Positions 24,468 to 37,289 of a stretch of DNA of 64,000 bases are shown in pieces. The position numbers and the translations under genes were made by a program. The stretch's first letter is position 1; the number at the start of each line of letters is the position of its first letter. The notes beneath the pieces were generated by a model. The model saw only the letters and a list, made by a program, of their open reading frames with translations. It was not told the DNA's origin and searched no databases. The stretch is from Daphnia pulex (lineage: Eukaryota; Arthropoda; Branchiopoda; Diplostraca; Daphniidae): contig NC_060020.1 in the NCBI RefSeq assembly GCF_021134715.1, forward strand, positions 3,906,001-3,970,000, written 5' to 3'.

Positions 24468-27400
24468 CCGGTGAGTCTACAGCACCACACCCAATTTTTC
24501 TTTGGGCATCTTCCTTATTGTTTTCCCTTTTTCTCCTGCTCTTGATTGGGTGTGTGTGTGTGTGTACCTTTGCTGGAAGATGTTTAACCTTCATCAAGGT
24601 TGAACCGGCGGGCAGCGTTCGCAACAATCCGGGTTTATACCAAAGACGGTCGTATACTTTGCGTGTTGTTTGCCATAATATAGTATAGTAGTTGGTTCTC
24701 CGAGTAAAGCCATAAATTTAGTCCGTCCTTAACTTTGATGTGATGTGTTGCATCAAATAAAACGATTTGTACTGTAGAGGAAGGGCCAGACTAATTCGGT
24801 CGCTGATCCAAACTGCCAACATTTTTTCGTGACTAGGAAAATTGTGATAACTTAACTAATAATAAGTCCGTGACCGAGGATCAAATGCGATCAACGGAAA
24901 GCTCAGCCATTTGCTTTCTGGGCCCAGAATTTTATTGGTGGCCATCCAGACATTTATTTATCATAGTATCGTGTCATTTTTGTGTAGCCGCAAAGAATTT
25001 CCGTGATCAATACTTTTTCGTCCGCCGTATTATTATTTGTATATTTCCATAATGGAAAAAGAACACACACACACAAAATGACGACAACCGCATCATTGCC
25101 GGGGGTAGTGAGCCCTCGATAATCGATACAGCGGTACTGGTCTCCACGATGATGAGGCGATGCTATGTCTTAATTGCTCTGTTGCACAACCAATCCATCC
25201 GGAACTTGGGCCAGGGAAGTGGCGAATGATTGCGTGCATTGAGTGTGTAATATCTATTGATTTTTTTTTCTTTCTACGGGGGGGTTATAACTCGAATAAA
25301 ATTCGAATGTTTTACGTGAGATGATGTGGTGCAGGTTTAGTTATAGAACCATACGCGTCCCGTCATGTAATACAGAGATTATCTCGTAATGAAATAACGA
25401 TATGACGGAGATTTATAGCGGGGTGGATAAAGGAATAAGTTGCAAACCATCAAAGGAAAGGCTTTCTATTGAGTAAACTACATTTTCCTGCGGACTATAG
25501 AGAATCAATAGACACGGAAATATCGTACTCTTATAATTGCTGATTGTCTCGATAACAAGGGAAAAAAAAGACGTCACGATCGGATGAGTGTCTATAGAAT
25601 ATCCGAATCAGTATCACAAAGCGATTTCTTCTGGCTGGATGGACGCAAATAACGATGCCAATATTTCAGTCAGTTGCTGCTGCAGCTTCTTTTTAATAAA
25701 ATGGGAAGAAAGGATGAAAAGTCAGTAGCCTAATCCTCAGTGACCCAGATAAGTCCGTTTGGTGACTGGCATTTAATTCGCCCGCTCGATTAATCTTTAG
25801 TAGCTACTAGTCCAAAAAAGGGATTTCCCACAGCAGCAGAGAGAGAACAGATTGCGCTGCTGTGGTTTATTCTGCTCTGCTTTTCTTTCCGTCGAAGACA
25901 GCAGCCAGGACGGAGATGCTGACACATGACCCAGACGGCAAACACACAACTTGTCAGCTTTCCACCAACAATCTTGCAGAGTGCTATTAGATCCAGTACA
26001 CATATATATTCCCAACTACTTTAGCTCTCGTTTCCTCGGAGCTCCTAGCCCCCCCCTGGCGACCCTCGTTACATACAAAAGAGGACACATATCATCTTGA
26101 CGGTTGGTCGATACCTCATCAAGTCACCAGCCAACCAAACGAATTCGCAGAGAGAGTCACCCCGACGAGCCAGGAGCACAGTCTCACAAGTGCAGTCGCC
26201 TCACTCGACGGTCTGTCTGTTTCACGTCTGATTTTCTCTTTGACGTAAGCTGAATATGGCGTTCTTTATGTGACACGAATCCCCGTCGTATTGCGATCGA
26301 TTTGCGTTGCATAAAGCTGTAGCTATTCCGAATTGTTCTTTCTGGCGAGAGAGTAGCGACCTTTTCAAAGGAGGCATTGTCCGATAGACAATGGCCAAAT
26401 AAATTGGAAGGGACGACCAAAGTTAATTGGAAAAAGCTTCTCTTGATGACTGAAAGTCCACCTGCTCTATACTGGGTGATCGACGGGAGGGCACTTGACG
26501 TTCTTGATTGAATTTTCAACCCAATTTGAGTTAATAAATCTTGAGGCAAGCAACACCGAACCTAGCGTTCAAACAAACAAAATATTGACAAGGAGTAGGT
26601 CGACCTTTCAAAGTGTGTCAACACTTGAACCTGCACTGAAAGGTGCTACGCCTACGCAGACGTAGCGAAATCAATGTTTCATCGGCCAATATACCTTTTA
26701 AGCGGGACCGATCTGACGTCTGCCCAAATTGGAATTGCAAACGAATTTGTCCCCCTTTCGCTGTGCTGCATTTCCTTGTCAATGATTTAGGAGGACGAAT
26801 AAGTCATTGGCTAGACAGATCAAATTTTCACTCTAAAAAAAAGGAAAAAAGCTCAAGGAAATATATCAGTAAAATTATAGAAAATTTAAATCTAAAACAA
26901 ATTATTACGTACTACAATCTTAAACAGAGACACAACATTTTTTCGTTTTTGTTTTTGTATCTCGCTCTTGTTTCTTCATAATCCTCGTTTCATTGGTTTT
27001 TATGACTGCAGACATACAACTCGGTCGATGCAGAGTAAACACACTTGACAACAGGGGATGATAAAATGGGTGGGAGGGCACATGTTACTTTGTTGTTGGT
27101 GTGGCCGGTTGGTTGGTTTGCTTTACTTAATTTTTTTTTTGTTACGTCTTGAACGGTTTCCTTCTTGAACAAGAGAAAATCCAAGAAAGATGATCGAACA
27201 GTTTGGACAAAAGAGACACAAAAGATGTTCAACCATCTGTACACGAAGGACAGGGGGGGGGGGCATGGACGAAGGTGTAGTTAAGACTCATGATGATAAG
27301 ATTGGTGGAGAGCGCAAAAGAATTTTAGAGGGGGAGACAGGTGTGACGGGATACAAAAAAAAAAAAAAGAAAATGTACAGCCGACCATTATTATTATTAG

Positions 27401-29264
27401 AAGATGATTTTTTTTCTCAAAAAAAAGTGGATGGGAAGTGCACCAGCATCATCATATCGAAGAGCTGTCAAAAAGAAACGATGGGAGGAAAAGGGGGCGG
27501 GTCAATTAAAAACTGGCTCAGAAACGAAATCTAATCAAAACATTGCATGAAGATAATTAAAGAGAAGATATATGCTCAATAGATTCAAAGAGCTGCAAAG
27601 AATGTGAACGATCGTATAAACAAACAGAAAACTGCACGTAAGACAAGAAGAAGTGATCAGCAGGTGTATATAAAGAACACGACACACACCTATTCATGAA
27701 ATCAAAAGATGTTCGGAGGGGGAGACAGTTGAAAGAGGGGAGAGTTGGTGGGAGGGCAACTATACAGGAAAGGGGGTGGGGTGGGTTTTGCGGTATGGAT
27801 GTACTCATTCATTTTCAAATATTTCTCAAACTAACGAGAAGCGATCAAACGCGGCCGTCCCTCTTTCATTGACTTGCAAGAGTTACTCGGGCAACATAAC
27901 TTTCGTCGATAAGTCCTATGAGAAAGAAGAATAGAAGGAAAAGGGAGCAAATTAAAACAAATCGTGTTTGAAAAATTAATGGGAAGGAGGAGAGCAACAA
28001 ATTGGCTACAACAAGACGGCGACTAATGATTTCTTCCTCCTGTAGACGAGACAATAAAAAAATGGGGAAAATCAACACCAGAACAATTGCGATCGCGAGA
28101 GCCGAAGAAAACCCTAACCTTCCCAGCAAATCAAACGGGGAAAAAGACCCAAAAAAAAATCACAATTAAAAAAGAAAAGAATTGTTTTTGCTGTTGTTGA
28201 AAAAGTACACGCCCGCACTTGACATTTTCCTCCTTCTTGCCATTCGTTCCCCCCCATTCCGCTTCTCTATCTCTACGCTGGCTATTATCACGTTCGTAAT
28301 GTCCTTGTTCAAATATTTTGTTACACTCGTCATATCTCAACATTTTCCTCCACCTCTCCCTCATCTCGTTTCTAGTTTTAACGCCATTTCCATGTGGATT
28401 TCAACAAGAAAAAAGGAAACCCAAACCCCAATAACCTGATTTGCTTTTTTTTTCCTTTAAAAACTCTGGGAGTTTTACATGTTTGCACTTGAAATGTGTT
28501 TTTTTTTTCTCCTGTTGGGTTTGTCAAATCGCCAGAGCAAAAGCAATGGGACTAGTGAATATCCGAATCGAATCTGTTGTCACTCAAGACTTTTACTTTT
28601 TTTTTCTCACGTCTTTAAAAAAATCTAGCTCATTTTTTTAAACATTTTGCATTTGGTTTTCCCCTCTCTCTTCAAAGTGGAGATGTGATAGTAGTGGGAG
28701 GGTTAGGCGGTGGAGGAACGAACATGATAAAGAGAGAGAAAAAAAGGTGTTGGTAAATAGTTTCAGTGTCTAAGAGCGGGAAGGATAGAGGGGAAGGACA
28801 AAGTTACGTTTGTTCATTTTTCTTCTTCTCTCGGCTCCATTTTTTGGGGTTCATACATCCAACCAGCCATTCACGCTCGCTCGCACACGCACGCACAAAA
28901 TGTCCTGTCACTCGGCTTAACGCGCGCACTCAACACAGACACACATCGACACTGTTGTTTTACATGGCCAGTCTTTTTTTCTTTTTTGCTTGGTATTATT
29001 GTCCCTCTATAAATGGTCGACTCAAAAACACTCGTTTGCATGAATGATTCAACGGGTTAAATTATTATTAAATTGATCATCTTGAGGGGGACAGTGGAAG
29101 CAGGAGGGAAGATAGGGGGGGGGGATGAGGGGGTGAAAGTCTGTAAGAAGGAGAAGAGAGTGGTGAGTATGTATGTATGTGTTTGTGGTGTGTGTGTGTG
29201 TGTTTATATATGTATGTATGTGGGCGGCGAAGGAGTCGAGGTGGCTGCTTCATTCTTGTTTTTT
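24468..29264. other. Gene-poor, homopolymer-rich interval
   Basis: About 4.8 kb with no gene I can support. A TG microsatellite lies at about 24549-24564. From about 27000 the sequence becomes dominated by purine or pyrimidine runs, poly-G and poly-T tracts and short repeats. Its last part borders the stop codon of the B56 gene and probably includes that gene's long 3'UTR. Open frames here (26184-26549 minus, 26643-26981 plus, 27866-28129 minus) look like chance. Confidence 0.45.
29164..29222. repeat. Compound TATG/TG microsatellite
   Basis: GTAT/TATG tetranucleotides flank a TG run, just downstream of the B56 stop codon and probably inside its 3'UTR. Confidence 0.8.
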
Positions 29265-32200
29265 TCATTTTAAAGTGGGCGGACTTTGTTTAGCCAGGGC
29301 CACGCCTCCTGCAGCGTTCGTCTTGGCCGACGGCTCACGTCGACGATGGCTGATTTCCAGTTCGGCCAATTTACGCCACAGTTCGTCCCTCTCCTTCTCT
29401 TTCTTCTTCTCTCTATAAGGCACGTTCCGGCAAAAAAAACAAGACAAAGAATTTAGTCGACCGTAAACAAAGTAAAAAGGAGGCGAAATTCATAAAAAAA
29501 TTGATTACTTCTGTCTCTCAGTCTTATAGGTGGCTGTCAACTCGTCAAATAGTTTCGAGTTCATCTCCATAAAGGTTTTGAGAACATTGTAGACAAGGGC
29601 GACAATCGTCTGGTTCCAGTGCTCCTTGCTGATGCGGTAGAGGGCTGGGAACATGATTGGCATTATGGCCGCACTGTTCTCTTCTATTAAGCTCATGACA
29701 TACTCGTTGTTCCACAGATACAGAGCACGTTCGGCCACCTAACCAACAGCCAAAGTAACAGTTAGAGTACAAGAGTTGATACGTTGAATTTTTATTATTT
29801 CAAGACCTGGAAGTGAGGGCTGGAAACGCATCGCGAAATCTGCTTGAAGAGTGGCTCCTGAATCTTGATGAATTGGGCCGGCTCCGTCACATCGAGAATC
29901 TCTTCAATCTCACCGAGGAACATCACCTCCTTCTGAGAGCAAGTCTTGGGCCAGTACTTGAGCAGGCCACGGATCACCTCCTCCGTGAGCGAGGGATCCT
30001 TCTCAAGAAACTGGACGACACAGTAGGCCAGCTGGGCGTGGTAGAGCGACAGGCACTTGACCTTGTGCAGGGGCAACAAGACCTTGACCAGAAACTGCTT
30101 GTGTTCCACCTTCAGCGGCAGGGCGAATCCATTGATAATGCTACACACAAACGCAAAGTCACAAACATGAAAAAGACATTAACACACCACGCAAACTGCC
30201 AGTTCTGGTTAGAAGATTAATTACCTCCCGAGAATTTCCAAAAGCTCGCTGACACCGTTAAAGTGTTCCGTCTCATAAATGAATCTGCAAGCGAGGACAA
30301 CCAATAAAAAAGGCAAAAGTAAGTTGCAAAGTCTTTTTTTAAATATTCAAAGAAAAAGTATGTGATTGTATAAAGAACCTGAGAAAGATGTTGTTGATCT
30401 GTTTGCGGATAAAAGCTCGCAAGCCCAGAAATTTTCCGTAAATCCGGTGCAATACTGTTTTGAGGAAATCCCGCTCGCGGGGATCTTCGCTATCGAATAG
30501 CTCCAGCAACTATTGACGTGAAATCCGACCAGACCGAACACGGAACACGAACGAAAAAGTATATAAGAAGATTAGAACATGATTCAAATCAAACTGGATC
30601 AACCAATGAATAAGGCAAAAAGAAATAAGTGGACGAAATGCGGGAGGGATAAAGAGAGAGGAATGATGAAAAGTAAGTTAAAGGGAGGCAGTGAAGCCTC
30701 ACTGGTGAGACTGGCCGTCAGAGTTGAGGGGGGAAATAGAGGAAATACAGTGGGCAGTCGAATGTGTATGCGTGACAGGATTCCGATTGAGGATTTCCCT
30801 TCCCCCACCCAAACCGGATCACCCCAGCTACGCTCACGGCTTGTGATCGATATGGTCTGGTAAAGCTGGCGGGAGAAAATGAAGACAAGTCAAGACAAAA
30901 GAGAAAAACCCAGCGAGGAATTGGAAGTGGAAAGACCCAAGGCTGTTCATCGGAACAAACTGATGTGCGTGAATGTGTTCATATTATCGTCAATGATTAT
31001 ATATGTACCTGAAGGACGAACTTCTGATCGATCACTTTCTTGCCGATGCCTGGCTGGAAATCCGGCGACTCCAGGAAGCGTAAGAAGAACTCGTAGACCA
31101 ACTACAAAGGAGGGTGAACGGGGAAAAAAAGAAGGGAGGGAGAGATGGAATTGGAAGGAAAACAAGGAAGGAGATAACGTCGATCAAAATAAAAAAAAAA
31201 AACAAACAACAAACAAAACAAACACACAAGGTAAAAATCAACTGGCTTTCACATCATTGGCAGTCGTCAGTTCAAAATTAAAAATAGTCACTGTGCATTA
31301 TTTCATCCATTCACCACTCGACAAAGAGTTCCGAATGCAATGATCACGTTCGTGACAGATGCATTTGCTGAAACAAAAAGCCGCAACACCACTTAAGTCT
31401 GATTAACAGTCATGAAACCTTATTCCTGACGGTCTCTGCATGAAACCGTCCGCCCTTGATAGCATCTCGACCAAAGTCGATATCCAAGCGAAATAAAACA
31501 GCAACGCAACCGAAATGGTGAAAAATAAAAAATAAAGGAATTTAAATAATTATGCGGCTGAAGGCAAATGATATGAAATCAAATAAAAAATGACGATAGG
31601 GCGGATGGTAGTTCAGGCAAAGACAAGAGACAAACATCCATACATAGTTAGACATACACAATTTTTCACGTCCGCATTCAAAAAGCAAAGAAGAAAAAGG
31701 ATGCGATCAACAGTTTTTTCGAACCAGGTTCATTTGAATGCGTTCGTTTTTATAAATCTTTTTTGTTTTGTTTGTTTGTTTCCTTCTTCTTCTTACAATA
31801 GCAAAGGGTCAATAAGAAGCGTTAATGGTTTTGGAGCTCACATAAATCACCTGTAGATGAGGCCAAGAGGCCTCAAGTGTCGGATCATCCTCTTCCGGAT
31901 CAAAGTCGGGGTTGTCGCTCGGCGGCAGCGTCCGAAACAGATTGCTCGTGATCTGTACATGAAAGAAAAGAAACAAGTTTTTAGAAAAAAGTCAATATTT
32001 GTCGCTCATTACTACAAAGCAAAAAGTCCAAGCGTGGAAGTGTATGGGGGGGAAACGTTGTCATTTGCACTAACAAGTTCCGCTCTCGACTGTCAAGCGT
32101 TCCAGAAAAAAGAAAGATTCTCACCCTTTTCCGACTCAAACCAACATATTCAAGCACCCATCTAAAAACGTACACAAAACACGTACACACACTTGAAGAG

Positions 32201-34216
32201 GAAAAATACAGTAGTCGAACAACTCGAGAGCGAGAAGTTATTTTTTCCCTCCCTCAACTGCAACTTTTTTTTTTCCGATGGGGAGTTATGTTTGTCCAGT
32301 TGGGTCCGCCTAGCGACCCGCGTGGGTGAGCGAGCGAACATAACGAGAAATTCTTTCTTTATCACAAGTCGACAGTCTAGGCTCAAAAATCCCGAGATTA
32401 TATAGAGATAGGGGCAAAAAACATAAGAGTTTATAGGCGGGAGTCTAAAAGGTACACAATTACACATTCCTGGACGGACGCTTCTAGATCGATAAAAAGG
32501 CGTTTGAAATGAGCTGGCTCGTTTAAGGGTGGATCGAATATCGATAAAAAAAGTGTCAAACATCGTTTCACATGTTCCCCGAACGATAAAAGAGTACAAG
32601 AAAAGTGATAATGAAATGAGCGCCATTTTTATACCGTGCGGATGATCTCCGGATAGACTGGCTCGGTCAGGACTCCGCGACCGGCCGTGATGTAGTCGAC
32701 CAGTTCGGTAAGCGAAGCTCGCTTGATTTCTTTTCCTTTAAGGTCGGCTACCGGGTCGAGAAAATCGAAACCCAGGCAGCACTGGCGCAGTTTACGAATG
32801 AAGAGCTCCTCTTGCTCGCCGGCCGGAACATCTGCAAAAATAAAAAATAAGCAAAATAAATGAAGATTAAACCAAATTGAAATTGGAAAAAGAAAAAATG
32901 AAAAATTAATGGACGATGTAGAAACTCAAGGGCTTCATTTTTTCCCCCCAATTTGTGCGCCTGTGCGCATCAGGGCGGAGACAAAATGCTGCACGTGATG
33001 AGCGACATATCGACGGATGTGACGGAACGACTCAATCTTTTTCTAACGCAAACGCAAGTTCTTCTCGTAGTCTTCCTATCGGCTGCTTTGTGTGTTTGCA
33101 AAGCAAGAGGAAAGGGGGGGGGAAGGAGGAGAGAACGGCGGAGACGCCGAGTAAGAAGGGAATGGGCAGACGGAACTTGGCACTGACTGGGCTACACAGC
33201 CTAAAAATAAAGCTGGTCCATCACACTCGCTCACACACACACATATATACACACAAGCCCTTTTTTCTTCCTTTTCATGCCCAGTTCAGATACTCTTCGT
33301 CCAGCCCCACCCACATCTAGCACCAACAAAAACATACCCGACTAGAATTCGCGATAAAGCATGAAAAATTGCAAACCATTCACTTCCTTGCCCTTTTTTT
33401 TATGATTTTATCAACATCCGTTTTGGCATTGCAAACGGCAAAACACTTCCAATTAAAGCAGCTGCACAAATCAGGAGTTTCTTTCTTTAATTGCTGGATA
33501 AAAAGAATTAACTAATTGGAATTTCAGTGTTGGAACACCTAGTGAGTGGAAGTTTACTACAAAAAGGGGCAAATAAAACAATGGATACATAATAGCCTCT
33601 TGGAAGATAATTGGTTGAACTGTAAGGATTCGTATAAAGTGTGAATTGTTGACATGAAGACAAAATCTAACGCAAAGTCAAAGAAAACCATTGTTTAGTT
33701 TACATTTCTGAAAGAATTTCTTTCTTGACCCGTCTCATTAGACATCTGTAACAAAAACCCGGCGTATACGGCAATTTCAGTGAAAAATATTCGGGGAAGA
33801 AGGATGTCCCGGAAAATGCCACCAGGAAACCATAGAAAACAAATGCACTGACTGACTATTACACACATGTAGTGTTTCTACTCTTAACTTGGACCAAGGG
33901 AGAAAAACTAAAGTAGCTAAGATCTAATTGTTCACAGGAGTTGGTATTATTACAGGCATGTTGTCTTACAGAAATAGTTCTTAACGAAATACAAAATAGG
34001 GATGACTGTGATTTATGGATTACATCACCTTCTTAGACCAGATTTCAATAAACCAGGATAGACACAAGGCACTTTCTTACCTTTTAATAAAGGAAGAGGT
34101 TGCAGATCTGCTTCACTTCCTGAGTGATATCTTGATGAGCCCTGCGATTTTTTGGGCTTCTTCTTGGGTGACCTTTTGAATGGGTCAATCTTGTCAACAA
34201 GCGGTCCAGCAGACAT
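29265..34216 (-). CDS. wdb: PP2A B56 (B') regulatory subunit
   Basis: A HEAT-like-repeat subunit that directs protein phosphatase 2A to its substrates. Nine exons (34216-34081, 32831-32635, 31952-31851, 31101-31009, 30509-30379, 30284-30225, 30140-29807, 29738-29509, 29412-29265) give 476 residues (human PPP2R5E is 467). The N-terminus [20 protein letters not shown], followed by [14 protein letters not shown], is typical of the alpha/epsilon-type isoforms, corresponding to Drosophila widerborst. The core is highly conserved: [93 protein letters not shown] and [20 protein letters not shown]. The C-terminus is a charged coiled-coil-like tail ([20 protein letters not shown]) then a variable end. 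A 5'UTR splice acceptor is likely near 34383. The symbol is by similarity to the widerborst-type subfamily and not by a tree. Confidence 0.93.
32832..34080 (-). other. First coding intron of B56, 1.25 kb
   Basis: The largest intron of the gene. It holds short low-complexity runs and no separate gene that I can see. The introns at 31102-31850 (749 bp), 31953-32634 (682 bp) and 30510-31008 (499 bp) are similarly featureless. Confidence 0.6.
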
Positions 34217-35363
34217 CCTTAGTTATCTGTCTGGATCTTTGCAAGCACTTTGAAAAGGTGGAGGAGTGAGGGGCCTAGTGTTGGCCCAAATATGTGTTCA
34301 TCAAGACATATCCTAGCTTGTCATTTGAATATCACAAGTTTCCTCTTCTTAAGTCCTAGTATTGGTAGTTGTGATAAATCCTGAAATGAAAGAAAAATTA
34401 CATCAGTAATCAGATGGTCAAGTTAGGCTAGGTGCAGTCCATGAACAAAGTCAAGGATCCAAGTATATATGCTAATTCTACCATATTTGGACAACATGTA
34501 ACAAAAATTACATTTCCGATTAACGGAAATAAAAAATTTTGCTCGTCACAGAATAGGGTTCAAAAAAAGAATAGTGTGAACCTCATCGAACATGCACCGA
34601 CCGCTCGTCTTCCCTCGATACTTACTATGAGAAAGAGGGCTGATATAATATTCACCGATTCCCTAAACTCTTCTCTCCTTCCACCACGATGAAGAAAACC
34701 AACGTAATCCAAGATATGATGCGGTTTTTATACTGTGAGCAAAAAATGGGAGCTGTCGTTAATTGTCTGTGGGACTGCTGAAAGTGTTTTCTTCGTGTCA
34801 CTGTTCGGTATAAATCCCATGAAACGCACCCAACTCTCACACAATCACCATCTTGAAAAGTTTTTTTCCAGAGTGAGGAAGGACTCGACTCTCCCTGTAG
34901 AGAAGAAGAGAAAGTCTTGCAACGCCGCAAAAAGACAGAAATACGTCGAAATTCTAGAAAACCCAATAAAATAAAGATGATAAAACTTGTTGAGTTGGAG
35001 AAAAGAAAATATTCTTTATTTAATGATCACGCATATGATAGCAATAACTTAATGAGAATATTTTATTACAATGTTAAAATCGGGAGTAGATTACGCCGAC
35101 GCCTTAAAAAAGATGCCAAGTCCCCCACCTAGCGACGCTCGTTTTAAGCTTTAGCGTTGTCACGCACGAAACGAGGGAAAACATGCATATCATTTGCCGA
35201 TGAACAGACGTGTAAATAAATCTGTGGTTTCAACTTAATATTCACAACATTTCTCAAAACATAGCTGTGGTAGTGCAGATATCGGCTAGCTATCAAGGCA
35301 AATTTGAAAAATAATCCGTGGTTTTGACAACCAATTTGGCCATTTGTTTTCCTAGTCACAAAA
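34217..35363. promoter_or_regulatory. Divergent upstream region of B56 and CNIH4
   Basis: About 1.15 kb between two head-to-head start codons. A good minus-strand splice acceptor near 34383 indicates a 5'UTR intron of the B56 gene. Short frames at 34432-34692, 34652-34966 and 34917-35132 have no family resemblance. Confidence 0.45.
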
Positions 35364-36088
35364 ATGTCAGACACCTTGATGTTTGCGTTTTGCCTATTCG
35401 ACACCGGGGCACTTTTATTTCTACTTGTTTATTACGTATGCATCACTTTTTTTCTCTCTGTTTTACTCAACTTTAAGTTGTTATTCTCTTTAGATTATTA
35501 CCTTATCAGATCTGGAATGTGATTATCTAAATGCACAACAATGCTGCTCGAATCTCAATATAGTAAGCAAATAACTAAGCATCCAAGAAAATTTTATGCA
35601 AATCACAATTTGAACTAACAATATACTGTTTTATTTCAGTGGATTTTACCAAGAATAATAGCCCATCTTATCACTGTTATCCTGTTATCATTCACTGGGC
35701 ACTGGTGGATTGTTCTCACGTCACTTCCTGTAACACTATGGCTTATTTACGAGTAATACCTAATTGTATTTAATTACCTTGACCTTATGTAATTTCAAAT
35801 TGTGCTTTGTAGGTGGTTTTCTGTTCCAAAGGGAAATATGGGTGTTTATGACCCAACAGAAATCTATAATAGAGGTCAATTGAAAAGACATATGAGGGAT
35901 TGCATGATTGGTTTAGGATACTACCTTATAATGTTTTTCGTCTATTTGTACTGGTAAGTCACAAGGCATATTTATTTGAAACTTGTTTAATCCATCCCCT
36001 CTTATTTTCCAGCATGATTCTTTCAATGCTAGCTGGTGATCCAAGACACAAAGAAGACCCATCTATGATTAATGATCTCAACCCGTAA
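35364..36088 (+). CDS. CNIH4: Cornichon family ER export receptor, CNIH4-like
   Basis: A small multi-pass ER membrane protein that helps load cargo, including GPCRs in mammals, into COPII vesicles. Five exons (35364-35435, 35494-35562, 35640-35752, 35813-35953, 36013-36088) encode 156 residues. Three to four hydrophobic segments are visible: [20 protein letters not shown], the [18 protein letters not shown] region and [19 protein letters not shown]. Family signatures are [17 protein letters not shown] and [19 protein letters not shown]. The [11 protein letters not shown] form and the NMGVYDPTE loop resemble CNIH4 more than CNIH1-3. The protein is longer than human CNIH4 (139), with a hydrophilic tail [16 protein letters not shown] after the last membrane segment. 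Confidence 0.93.
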
Positions 36089-36297
36089 ATTGCTTAATTG
36101 GACTCTTTTCTGACATAGCTAGTCATTAAATGAGTTTATGGAATTTCTTGTCAAATACTCTCGACACTAATCAATTTTTCTTCTCGGCGTGTGGTATGGG
36201 TCTGGTGCACTTCCATGAATTTACATGGACGATTGACTGTCGCGATATTGCGATGATAATGTGTATTGGATTGGAAATTATCACTAATCATGAATTA

Positions 36298-36859
36298 TTA
36301 ATTGTCATCGCCTTCCCGAGCTTGGAAGTCGTGAAGAGCTGTGATGTGAGAAATTCGTGTCTCCAGTACACTTCCATGGACCATCTCTCCTAAAATCTTG
36401 TGAATTATTTCCTTGTTGTGGACTGTTTGCATCTCTGTCTTGATAAATAAATAAATCCAATAGAATCTTTTTGTTATTTGCATAAATTTTTTTCATTTTT
36501 AGTACTTTGGTCTTCAGGTGGTGTGTGAGGATAAATGCGAAAGCATGTAGCAGATCGGAAGCAATGTTTGCGTTGGCCGAAGGAACCGCACCAATAACAA
36601 TACACAGCAAACCTTCTCGTTTGTAAACAGCGAAGCAATCAGATCTCTTTAATTGCCCCTACATAATGGTAATGAAGTGTGTAATTTTTTGTTTTTAAAT
36701 AGTATACAATTTAGTTGAATCCACCTCTTTTTCTCCTGTTTTTAAGCATTCCTGTACTACATCCCTCTCTAAGTTGGTTACCGCACACAGAACAGACTCA
36801 AAATAATGTGAAAATTTCACCTCTCCATTAAGATTGGAAATAGCACAAAATCGAAACAT
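36298..36859 (-). CDS. AP4S1: Clathrin-type adaptor sigma subunit, AP-4 sigma-like
   Basis: Predicted small (longin-fold) subunit of an adaptor complex for vesicle coats at the trans-Golgi. Three exons (36859-36725, 36658-36506, 36438-36298) join at GT-AG sites without phase shift to 142 residues; human AP4S1 is 144. Alignable blocks are MFRFCAISNLNGEVKFSHYFE at the start (family pattern: Met, hydrophobics, N-x-x-G, then Tyr/Phe), ERDVVQECL, FAVYKREGLLCIVIG (matching the family's IYRQYAALFIVVG) and NKEIIHKILGEMVHGSVLETR (matching [22 protein letters not shown]). It lacks the long C-terminal tail of AP-1 to AP-3 sigma subunits, as AP-4 sigma does. The match is from memory of family patterns. 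Membership of the sigma family is likely; the AP-4 assignment is less certain. It sits tail-to-tail with CNIH4 and head-to-head with striatin. Confidence 0.62.
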
Positions 36860-37289
36860 TCTGATGGACAATTCTAAAACTATAAACTGAAAAACATATT
36901 GGCTTGGTATGTCCCATAGGACAAACGACGCACAATCGAAGAAGTTGCCCGGTTTCAATTTCGCGGAATCGCAATATACAGAACAGGAACGATCGAGGTC
37001 GAATGAAATCCTGTTTAATTTATCGATCAACTCAATCAATATAAAAATTATACAACTTATAATATTTCTAGAATGTGTTAGTTAATAATTTTATTTATTT
37101 TACGAAAGCCAATATTTATAATCAGAATATTTTTTTATTGCATTTCGTATAGTTTTTGTTTTGACTAAACACATTTGTAGGAAGCTCCGCTACGAAACCT
37201 GGCGCTCGAGTCGCCTCGGATTTGTTGCAAGTTTTGCTGAGAAGATTTTGGCTGTCAAATATGGCGGCGTCCCATTCGTTTCGTCAGTG
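36860..37289. promoter_or_regulatory. Shared AP-sigma/striatin upstream region
   Basis: Only 430 bp separates the divergent start codons of the sigma subunit (minus) and striatin (plus), so the promoter is probably bidirectional. The plus-strand striatin frame stays open upstream to about 37161 without a better start. Confidence 0.5.

Noticed and set aside
26184-26981. Open frames of about 120 codons on both strands
   Set aside because: No family resemblance, biased composition and no consistent splice sites.
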